From: Linnemannia hyalina
Taxonomy: Eukaryota > Mortierellomycota > Mortierellomycetes > Mortierellales > Mortierellaceae
DNA length: 64,000 nucleotides
Assembly: GCA_019671135.1 (NCBI GenBank)
Contig: JAHRHY010000025.1
Span: forward strand, 124,001-188,000
Direction of reading: 5' to 3'
Position 1 is the stretch's first letter; every line of letters begins with the position of its first letter. The translations under genes and the position numbers were made by a program. Positions 55,902 to 64,000 of the stretch are shown here, piece by piece. The notes under the pieces were generated by a model. It was not told the origin of the DNA. It worked only from the letters and a program-made list of their open reading frames with translations, and ran no database searches.

Positions 55902-57878
55902 ATGGACAAGGAATCACCATCCCCCACCACCAAAAAGAAATGCAACGATGCACCAGCATCCTTCCACACACTCCCTCAAGAGATCCAAGACATGATCCTC
56001 CCCCTCCTCACCCTCCACGACCTCACCTCCTGCATCCGCGTCTGCCATGCCTGGTCGAATTTACTCCTCCCGCACATCTGGACACATCTCCATCTCGGTC
56101 GAAGGCATGGACTGGATGAAGTTGAACGGAGTTGGAGGAAGGGGTATGCGCGGTTTAAGGAATGTGCGGAGGCAGGCAGTTTGAGGAAGTGTGGGGCTTG
56201 GATCCGAACTGTGGATACTACGTGTTGTAGTATAGTTGATGTTTTGCTGAAGTTTGCTGGTAGCGGTGAAGGAGAGGAAGGGAAGGAGGAAGGAGTGTGC
56301 AGGGGATTGAGAGAGCTACAGGTTTTTGATCAGCCGTGTCCAGATTCGGAGCTTTGGATGGAGGACACGAGGGAAACTATGGATAGTTTACCGTGGGAAG
56401 ATGGTGATGAGGATGAGGACGATGATGATGACCAGGAACGTGGTGGGTATGGGTGTGAGGATGATGATGGTGGTAAGGAGGAAGGCGAGACCTACGAGGA
56501 TGCGGAAAAGGCATCAGCAAAGGAAACAGGAACCTGTGTTGCTGTTTCAGTACCGCATAGGGCTTGGGCAAGAGCAGGCCTAGAGACGAACGCTATTCTC
56601 GCACTACTTCGACAGAACCCGCACCTCAGGACTTTGAAACTCGGGGGAGAGATGATGTCGATGGTTCGCGACCTCCGCTTTCTTATCCTAGACGCCGTCC
56701 CCGCATCGATTGAGCATCTGGAGTTATGGGATTGGAAGCCTGCAAGCAGGAAGAAGGAAGAGTATCTGAGCCAATGTGGGTACCCGACCTACCAACACCC
56801 CGATCTGCTGCCGACGCTTCCATGTTTAACGAAACTGGTTATTGGGCGAGGGTCGATCGAGGATGATGCGGCGTTGGTCCGGATATTGGGGCGGTGTCCA
56901 AACCTCGAGACACTGTGTCTTCATGACTTAGGATATATGCAGTCGTTCTCGTACCGGAGCATTGCAGCGACGATCCGCGGGTTTTGTAAAAAGTTGACGG
57001 GGCTCCATCTAATCAACTGTGCAGTTCCCTCTCAGAATGACCTATGTCTTTTACTGGACGCCTGTCATGAGTCCGGTGGGCTGAAGGATTTCGGGTTCCC
57101 TTGTCCGCCCGAGTTGAAGAGTTTTGTGTTTGCGGAGAAGGCGGCGAGGGCGTTGTTGAAGCATAGTGGGACGCTCGAAAATGTGCGTTTGGATGGGTGT
57201 TCATCGTTCTCGAGTGAGCTCGTTCAGGAATTGTTGTGTTCTGCCCCACGGTTGAGGCGGTTTGATTCCATATCGCGGTTCCGATTCAGTCAGATGGATG
57301 TTGTCCTCGATGCCAAGGATGTTGTGCGGTCGTTGTCAGGAGAAGGGGTAGAGGGAGAAGAGAAAGGTTGGGTGTGTTTGGGACTAGAGTCATTCAAGTG
57401 CAGGATCGGGGGAGTACCCCGCCCAGACGTCCTCACACGTACCAACGGCCGGCCCTTTACTGGCCCCCTCCACACCACTTCCACCTCCGCCGAAAGCCTC
57501 CAGATTCAACAACAAATCTACACCCAACTCTCCCGGCTCACCGACCTCCGCGAACTAATCCTGGGCCACCACGAGGTGAACTTGAACTACGTCATGTTCC
57601 TAGACGAGATGGACACCGAGGGCGAGTACTACGATTTCGATAACCCAAGCCAGGATATTCAGGGTGGGTACCAATACGAGTGTTTAGATATGCGGTTGCA
57701 GAGTGGGATGGAGCGATTGAATGCGTTGAAGGCATTGCGGAGGGTTGAGGTTGAGGCGATGGCGGTTGGGTTCTTTGAGGAGCCGGAGCAGAAGTGGGTG
57801 GAGGAGAATTGGAAGAAGTTGGATTGGAATTGGAGGGATGGATTCTGGAGTGACCTTGGCTATGCCGATTACTATTGA
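55902..57878 (+). CDS. F-box / leucine-rich-repeat-like protein
   Basis: Single exon, 658 aa from ATG 55902. The N-terminal F-box is LPQEIQDMILPLLTLHDLTS followed by CIRVCHAWSNLLLPHIWTHL, predicted to bind Skp1 in an SCF ubiquitin ligase. An acidic insert (EDGDEDEDDDDDQE) lies near residue 175. Then irregular LRR-type units: NPHLRTLKLGGEMM, CPNLETLCLHDLGYM, LTGLHLINCAVPS, LENVRLDGCSSF. It ends with WVEENWKKLDWNWRDGFWSD. The substrate is unknown; such F-box/LRR genes are a large, fast-changing family in these fungi. A decayed relative lies inverted about 1 kb downstream. Confidence 0.88.
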   Translation: MDKESPSPTTKKKCNDAPASFHTLPQEIQDMILPLLTLHDLTSCIRVCHAWSNLLLPHIWTHLHLGRRHGLDEVERSWRKGYARFKECAEAGSLRKCGAWIRTVDTTCCSIVDVLLKFAGSGEGEEGKEEGVCRGLRELQVFDQPCPDSELWMEDTRETMDSLPWEDGDEDEDDDDDQERGGYGCEDDDGGKEEGETYEDAEKASAKETGTCVAVSVPHRAWARAGLETNAILALLRQNPHLRTLKLGGEMMSMVRDLRFLILDAVPASIEHLELWDWKPASRKKEEYLSQCGYPTYQHPDLLPTLPCLTKLVIGRGSIEDDAALVRILGRCPNLETLCLHDLGYMQSFSYRSIAATIRGFCKKLTGLHLINCAVPSQNDLCLLLDACHESGGLKDFGFPCPPELKSFVFAEKAARALLKHSGTLENVRLDGCSSFSSELVQELLCSAPRLRRFDSISRFRFSQMDVVLDAKDVVRSLSGEGVEGEEKGWVCLGLESFKCRIGGVPRPDVLTRTNGRPFTGPLHTTSTSAESLQIQQQIYTQLSRLTDLRELILGHHEVNLNYVMFLDEMDTEGEYYDFDNPSQDIQGGYQYECLDMRLQSGMERLNALKALRRVEVEAMAVGFFEEPEQKWVEENWKKLDWNWRDGFWSDLGYADYY

Positions 57879-58901
57879 ATCGTTGAAGGCGCTCAGCATC
57901 ACCGACATGATCTGGTTACTTGTAAATAAAAGGGGCGATCGTAAATACACAATGACACGCTGAAGCCGACCTCCCATTGCTATTTCGATAATCTGTTGAA
58001 CGGCACCTGGTTATTTCGACCACCTGTTGCTATAGGAGTGAGACCAGTTACTATGGAGACGCCATATGAACACCAGGTGAACTAAAAGAAACTAAAAGAA
58101 CTAGAACTAGAAGAGCCAGAGGAACCAGCAGAATTAGAAGGACCAATAGAATTAAAAGAACCAGAAGAACTAGTAAGACTAAGAAAGCTAAGAAAATTGG
58201 GAGAACTTGAAAAATCACAACAATTGCAACAACTAGAGCAACTGTAACAACTAGAGAACTAAAAGAACGAAAACAACGAGAGAAACATGACAGTCATATA
58301 TAGGGGCGAGGGAAGCGCCTTCTACCTGTGTTCGTTACTTCAAGGATTGTAGTCAACTGTACCGGTTTTTTTACCTTCTTTTTGTTGTAATCTATTAATC
58401 GACACTATGATTTGCATACTTGTGCAGAGACCGATAACTCTTCTCTAAGTTCCTAAGATAACGAATCTTCAAAAATTGGCTTAGATCAGCTTATCAAACA
58501 AACGCCGATACTTTATTTTTCAGAAACAGAAACAAATCGCTTGTCGATGACGTCGGTCACACCGATCGGGCAATCAAATGAAACAAAGACATTGTCGCGT
58601 CGCACAGCCTCACTGATCGACTTTTAGCATCGTCGATCTACCCTTGGCACAGTCAGTTATGCTGAGAAAATTATTATATACATTTTCTTTTCAATCCTTC
58701 ACGTTCTTCCCTAATTCACCTTGGCATATGTCACTCGCGCTCTTCGAGTTCACTATCCATGGCCATAGTACCATTGTCACAGAAGAAGCACATAGCTTAG
58801 GAGCATCAAGTGCAAGGGTATGTGAGAATTTCATTTTGAATGAAAATTTGCTTTCTGCCTTGTATCTGATATTAATCCCCAACCTTCACACGTCGAAACC
58901 A
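57879..58901. other. tail-to-tail intergenic between F-box gene and its decayed paralogue
   Basis: Contains the leucine-periodic stretch at 58053-58247 (separate entry). The rest (58250-58900) shows no supportable gene. Confidence 0.4.
58053..58247 (+). other. leucine/glutamate-periodic ORF remnant with in-frame TAA
   Basis: ATG 58053 opens METPYEHQVN, then TAA (58083), then in the same frame KKLKELELEEPEEPAELEGP and further to LRKLRKLGELEKSQQLQQLE, ending TAA 58245. At DNA level it is a degenerate AGAACTA/GAACCAG-type repeat. Leu recurs every three to four residues. It could be a broken coiled-coil end or a degenerate minisatellite. Confidence 0.35.
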
Positions 58902-60026
58902 CTACACCAATAATCCAAACCCAACATACCTCCGAGGGACGAAAGCATTGTACAAGATCGTATGACAACTAGGCCAGCTCGCCTCCATCCACTCCCTCTC
59001 CTTCTCGCCAACATAAACCTCCATATCCTGCAACCCGACACACTCCAGTTTATTCAAATCCCACAACAGATCCAACCCGCTATCGAGTGTCATCGCTAGA
59101 CACTCATACAGTCGATCCTTCTCGTTCGTGCTCCCGAAATCACTTTGATGCGACGAACACCTGGCACCCACCGTCAGCTGTCTCAGTCTTGTCAGTCGAC
59201 CCAACTGCGAATAAACTTGACGTTGGAGGGCGATATTTTCTTCAGCGGCGCCAAGCAGGAAAAATTCCTCTGGAGGCACGAAACAGATCGCCCGAGTAAT
59301 CTCGGGACGTGGTATCCCATCAATCTCACACCCAAACACCTTCAACTTGGTGCAGACCCATTCGGACCTGACCACATCACGGGCGTTAAATCGTTCATCC
59401 CTCTCGTCTGCGTACCGAGTATCACCGAGGAGGCACAGTTCCTTGAGGTTGGGGGTTGTACGGAGCAATTGTTGGATCTCCTCCCTGTCGAAATTGGGGT
59501 GGGGTACACTGTTCATCGGCACAACCTCCAGTGCCGAAGCGCCACCACTGCCCGTAGTCCAAACTTAGTATCGATATCCCAGTTGTAATTGTGAAAGACA
59601 AACTTCTCAATCCTTCGGTGTGCACTTCCTGAGGAACTCGGCAATACTCTCGTCGTCACCCTTCAGATCCTTGATCTCAACCGACGTCAGCTACGGCAGG
59701 ATCGGTGGCGCATGTTCTAGGAAGGTAGAGAGGGCGGCCAGATCGATCGAATGGATAAGATGCCCATGGGATTTGAGGGCTCCTGCAGACTCGCAACTCT
59801 ACAATAACGCCTCGTCCCAGAGAAATGGCCTCTCGCCCTCTATATTTCACCCCCTGCTCCTGTTCCACTCCTTGTACTCGACATGCCGCTAGATATGAGG
59901 GTGGAGGAGTTGTTTCCAGGCCTGACAGACGCGGATGCAGATGGCCTAGTCGCGTTGTGAGAGGTAGCCGGCAATAATATCCTGAAGCTCCTGGGGCAGG
60001 TTGGCGAGTGCGGGTGATTGAGTCAT
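58902..60026 (-). pseudogene. F-box/LRR pseudogene (inverted paralogue of 55902-57878)
   Basis: Starts at ATG 60026: MTQSPALANLPQELQDIIAG, then TAG in the F-box, then AICIRVCQAWKQLLHPHI followed by a second TAG exactly where the intact paralogue has Trp (HIW). The middle LRR part is mostly missing or out of frame (LTSVEIKDLKGDDESIAEFL survives). The C-terminal 206 residues are open (59522-58902): IDGIPRPEITRA, LQRQVYSQLGRLTRLRQL and LYECLAMTLDSGLDL match GVPRPDVLTR, IQQQIYTQLSRLTDLREL and YECLDMRLQSGMERL of the intact gene. Two nonsense codons plus a deletion make it non-functional as an F-box protein, though the open 3' part could still be expressed. Confidence 0.8.
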
Positions 60027-60288
60027 CGTTGTGGTTGTTTTCGAGTGAAGTATTGGTTGATGGATGGGCGGAGACAGAAGTAAAAAGAGCCTTCAAGAAA
60101 AGAAACTAATTATTCTTCCTTGCCAAGGGACTCCATCTGTTTGTGTGTGCATCTTTTTTTAATGCATCACGTGAAACTCAAGAACGAAGTGACAAGATGG
60201 GCTCTAGCCTGCAATCTTTGCTCTTTACGTCTTTCTTTTTTTCACGGCCGGAACACTATCCCCGGATTCACCGATCGATCCTCTACTC

Positions 60289-61001
60289 ATGTCCCATGCC
60301 TCTCCTCCACCTGCCGTCTCGACTGAGACTCTCCTTCAAGTCATTCAACAACTCAGCACCCGTCTGGACCGCTTCGAACAAGCCCACGACCGCTACGCCA
60401 ACACTGCTCTCCTTCAGGTCGACACTGTCCCAGTCGCTAACACTCGCATTATCGGGGTTACACAAGCAACAACACTTCGACCTGGTCAGGACCTGGTACG
60501 CCTCTATCCCGCTATCCTGGAACAAAACTTTTACACTGCTGAGCTCGCAGACGACCACCAATTCTTTTCCCTCAGCGACTGCCATTATACTGAGGGCATG
60601 GTTTACAAGGCACCTCCCGTCCCTGATCACGCAGAGGCCAATCTCAGCCCGGCAGCCAAGAAGCATGATGCGGACCTTGCAACAATACAAACTCGATGGC
60701 CCACCACACCAGATTCTACGACACCTTCGCTAACGACATTCTGGAACTCAAGCGGGAGACATCGGAGCCTGGAAAAGTAATGCTCCAGTTCCTCAACACT
60801 ATGCGGATTGCAGCGGCCAACGACGCAGCCAAGATCAGCCAGCTGCGTTCCAAACTGTACTACAATGCGGAAAAAACTAAAATCTTGGACTGCTCCTTCG
60901 GGCGAGGGCGACAGAAGCACTCAAAATGCAGCCGCGATGTAAAAGTGAGAACCACGACCATTAATGAAGTATTCTCACTACAGGCTTCGAGAAGAAAATA
61001 A
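60289..61001 (+). pseudogene. retroelement gag-like fragment with a frameshift
   Basis: ATG 60289 opens MSHASPPPAVSTETLLQVIQ and a helical region (LSTRLDRFEQAHDRYANTAL ... LSPAAKKHDADLATIQTR). After IQTR near 60697 the sensible frame shifts by one: LAHHTRFYDTFANDILELKR ... MRIAAANDAAKISQLRSKLY. A one-base deletion explains this. The coiled-coil then helical order resembles gag-type proteins of fungal retrotransposons; no zinc knuckle, protease or RT follows. Classification is by general look, so low confidence; a broken host gene is the alternative. Confidence 0.4.
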
Positions 61002-61868
61002 ACGTATGCTGGTTGAGAATACCTGGGTCACGCAGGACGCGTCATCACACCACTCGCTTGGATTTATGGATGACCTTGCGGGCAGAGATGGCTAGTGTGT
61101 GTATACAACCGCAGTGGCTGACACCGTGAGAGTAATGGTTGCTGTGGGTCTTGAAGGTATGGTGTGCATGGTTAGAGTCATGCAGATGAAAAAAAACACA
61201 CATTTTTTTAATGTCGCCCGTCTCGACATTTTAGATATATCGACATAGAGAAAGAAAGAAAGATTATCGAACGGGTGCATATAACTGGAGCGAAAGGCGC
61301 CGTGAGCGCGAGCAGAAGCAGTACCACCCACCGTTCCCATCATTGAATCAAAAACACCGGGCAATCTACCCTTCATTCACCTGTAACTTTTGTAACATTC
61401 TCAATCATTCAGTCTTACTTTATTTAATTTTCAGTAGAGACGTCATATCTTTCTTTAGGACCTTTGTCTCTCCTGCCTTCGAATTATGTTTATATGTTAA
61501 TTTGAATGCACGGCCCAGCATTATACCTTCGCCCCCTTGTCCCTTCCATGCTGCTACTCTTTTGCTAGTCGCCAATGTCAATTCATCTGCCTGCACTTTA
61601 TATATGTCTTTATGGTTCATACTAGACTAATGACTACACTAATGACTAAGCTAGTAGACCCGCCGTTAGTCAATACCACTCTCCCTTCTCCTAGAAGAGA
61701 GAGAGAGAGAGAGGCATCGTCCAGGGCACACCACGAGGAGGTCGCGGGTCAAGGTAGTGCCCCAACAAAAACAGCTCCTCCAAGCGCCTCCAAACGAAGG
61801 TTGGCTTGAAGGAATTAGAAAAACAAACCCGGGCTTAGAATTCCGCCGAAGGCGTCCATCCTCGCCCT
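61002..61868. other. intergenic before the inverted repeat
   Basis: No gene is supported. A GA microsatellite lies at 61697-61713. The outer limit of the left repeat arm may lie in here, but it cannot be seen because the partner sequence is outside the window. Confidence 0.35.
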
Positions 61869-62731
61869 CAACGACGACGACAGTTTGACGAGGGGTACCG
61901 AACACACTGACCGAAGGGCATTCCAGCGGCCGCGTGGGCCCGGCTCCTCTTTTTTCTCCACGGCCCCAGAACAGAGCACACGTAGTCTCTGTCTGGGACC
62001 GCCGCACGTTGGTGTTAGTACTCCTGTTTGTCGTGTCTGTCCTCTTGTTGGTTGTCGGGTTGTTGTCGGGCTGTTGATTTTGTCGGGCTGTTGGTTTTGT
62101 CGAGTTGTTGGTTTTGTCGAGTTGTTGTTGCTTGTCGAGTTGTTGTTGCTTTTCGAGTTGTTGTCGATGGTGGCCGCCGGTGGTGGTTGTCGGTGGTGGT
62201 TGTCGATGGCGGGTGTTGATGGTGGTTGTCGATAGTGGTTGTCGATGGTGGTTGTCGATGGTGTCGATGATGGTTGTCGATGGTGGTTGTTGATAGTGTC
62301 GGTGGTGTCGGTGGTGTTGGTGGTGTCGGTGGTGTCGGTGGTGTCGGTGGTGTCGATGGCGGTGGGTCGATAAGAAGAAAAGAAAAGAAAAAAAGAAGGA
62401 AGAGAGAGAGCACTCAGTCCTTCTTCCTTTGTTCTCTGCCAAGCCATCGATGACCTCATAGCCGTCCGTCTCTCTCTCTCTCTCTCTCTCTCTCTGTCCA
62501 AACACCCAAAAGGAAAAGAAGGTGGTGGAAGGGAGAGGAAAAACTGGTTGGTCGAGAGGGAGCACGCACATGCTTTTTTCGGAAAAAAAGCCGAGACCAC
62601 CCTGGGAAAATGGAGTCATCATGCAAATGAATGTCAGTTGCATGATAACGTATCCATCGCGTCCTTTTCCTCCATCGCCACCATCGCGAGGTTTTCTTTG
62701 GTTGTTTTTTGTTTGTCAACATTGCCTGGGT
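61869..62731. repeat. left arm of a large inverted repeat (foldback structure)
   Basis: The reverse complement of 63179-64000 apart from point changes and copy-number changes in internal short repeats. Matching landmarks: CAACGACGACGACAGTTTG here against the complement at 64000; the segment with GCGGCCGC (61929) against 63939; the TC/GA tract at 62468-62497 against 63415-63446; and TTGTCAACATTGCCTGGGT at the inner end against ACCCAGGCAATGTTGACAA at 63179. Internally rich in GTTGTCGATGGTG and GTCGGTGGT units. The minus strand is open for 325 codons from 62643 (MQLTFICMMTPFSQGG), a Thr/Gln/His-rich frame caused by the repeats. Confidence 0.85.
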
Positions 62732-63178
62732 TCGGCTGAATCGTATCTTTCTTCAGAGCCTCTGCCTTTTCGCCGTCGAATTATGTTCGAGTAATGGAAA
62801 GAGAGTCTAAGAGAAGATGCGTGTATGTGTTGCCAGAAAGGAACGGGATAAGTGTAAGAGGATGAAGGATGGCGATGGAAGTATCGAAGTGAAATACGAG
62901 ACAAGATGGAAAAAAGAAAAGTACAAACTATCATTCCCTCATCTGTCAACACTGCCCGATTCCCTTTGATACCTTATCTCTTATTACCTTTTCCATGTCT
63001 CTATTCCCCACATGGTCAGCTACGACGTCGTGCTTGTTTGTTTGATGGTCGTAATGGAGAAGTGAGTTGGGTCGGTCGACAGAATAAGGGGATAGATACG
63101 TTACTCCCCCTTCCATTGTTTTCCTTCTCTCTCTCGGGGTCTTGTGGGTTGGCCTTCAATCGAGCAAGATTCATACGG
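62732..63178. other. 447-bp spacer of the inverted repeat
   Basis: Single-copy sequence between the arms. No ORF with protein character, no transposase and no RNA gene was recognised. Confidence 0.6.
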
Positions 63179-63412
63179 ACCCAGGCAATGTTGACAAACA
63201 AAAAACAGCCAAAGAAACCCTCATAACGGTGGCGATGGAGGAAAAGGACGCGATGGATACGTTATCATGCAACTGACATTCATTTGCATGATGACTCCAT
63301 TTTCCCAAGGTGGTCTCGGCTTTTTTTTCCGAAAAAAGCATGTGCGTGCTCCCTCTCGACCAACCAGTTTTTCCTCTCCCTTCCACCACCTTCTTTTCCT
63401 TTTGGGTGTTTG

Positions 63413-63447
<35 letters not shown>

Positions 63448-64000
63448 GGACGGCTATGAGGTCATCGATGGCTTGGCAGAGGACAGAGGAAGAAGGACTG
63501 AGTGGGTTCATAATGCTTCCCTCTCTCCCTCTTCCTTCTTTTTTTCTTTCTTTTCTTCTTATCGACCCACCGCCATCAACACCACCGACACCACCGACGC
63601 TATCGACAACCACTATCGACAACCATAATCGACACCATCGACAACCACCATCGACAACCACCATCGACAACCACCACCGACAACCACTATCGACAACCAC
63701 CACCGACAACCACTATCGACAACCAACAACTCGACAACCAACAACAACTCGACAAAACCAACAACTCGACAAAACCAACAGCCCGACAAAACCAACAACC
63801 CGATAACAACCCGACAACCAACAAGACGACAAACACGACAAACAGGAGTACTAACACCAACGTGCGGCGGTCCCAGACAGAGACTACGTGTGCTCTGTTC
63901 TGGGGCCGTGGAGAAAAAAGAGGAGCCGGGCCCACGCGGCCGCTGGAATGCCCTTCGGTCAGTGTGTTCGGTACCCCTCGCCAAACTGTCGTCGTCGTTG
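63179..64000. repeat. right arm of the large inverted repeat (runs off the window)
   Basis: Starts ACCCAGGCAATGTTGACAA and continues as the complement of the left arm to the last base, so the full arm length is unknown. The plus strand is open for 179 codons from 63267 with the same beginning as the left arm's minus-strand frame, so the two frames point away from each other. The internal CAACCACTATCGA units are fewer than in the left arm. Confidence 0.85.

Noticed and set aside
61666..62643. 325-codon frame as a real gene
   Set aside because: Built from the internal short repeats of the foldback arm; openness is shared by several frames. Reported only as part of the repeat.

Overview
The window looks like nuclear DNA of an early-diverging filamentous fungus. 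My best guess is a Mortierella-type member of Mortierellomycotina. This is inferred from gene content and style: compact GT-AG introns, 3' splice sites often ending in (A)ATAG, CAA-rich leaders, a DASH-complex Dad1 gene, an AzgA-type purine permease, NACHT/WD40 and F-box/LRR families, a Tc1-type fragment and a LINE. No rRNA, tRNA, CRISPR array or bacterial-type operon was seen.

Layout. 1-9.2 kb: three plus-strand genes (3' part of a Pol5/MYBBP1A homologue, a Net1/Dnt1-like nucleolar protein, a membrane-anchored coiled-coil protein). 9.3-16.9 kb: an accessory block with a WD40 pseudogene, a Tc1/mariner-type fragment and an intact NACHT-pentapeptide-WD40 gene (NLR-like), plus a tentative two-exon small gene. 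16.9-25.6 kb: about 8.7 kb in which I can support no protein gene. 25.6-42.3 kb: an LRR protein, MIA40, TFB5 (with a 16-nt exon), a LINE copy between TFB5 and CDC20, CDC20, a small ORF, a pair of small paralogous genes (one broken by a UGA codon), and an AzgA-type permease with an apparent frameshift. 44-60 kb: a tryptophan-dotted, polyQ, disordered protein; DAD1; a PPR protein; ribosomal protein eS25; nitronate monooxygenase; an F-box/LRR gene; and a decayed inverted paralogue of it. 60-64 kb: a broken gag-like fragment and a large inverted repeat (arms over 0.8 kb, 447-bp spacer) whose right arm runs off the window.

Several genes fit ordinary core biology: ribosome making (Pol5, eS25), nucleolus and mitosis (Net1-like, CDC20, DAD1), transcription and repair (TFB5), mitochondria (MIA40, PPR). 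They are not operons. The unusual material is in the NACHT block, the LINE between divergent promoters, the candidate GW/WG-type protein, the interrupted paralogue pair, the long gene-free stretch and the terminal foldback structure. All splice models were made by eye from reading-frame continuity and GT-AG borders. No alignment or expression data were available.
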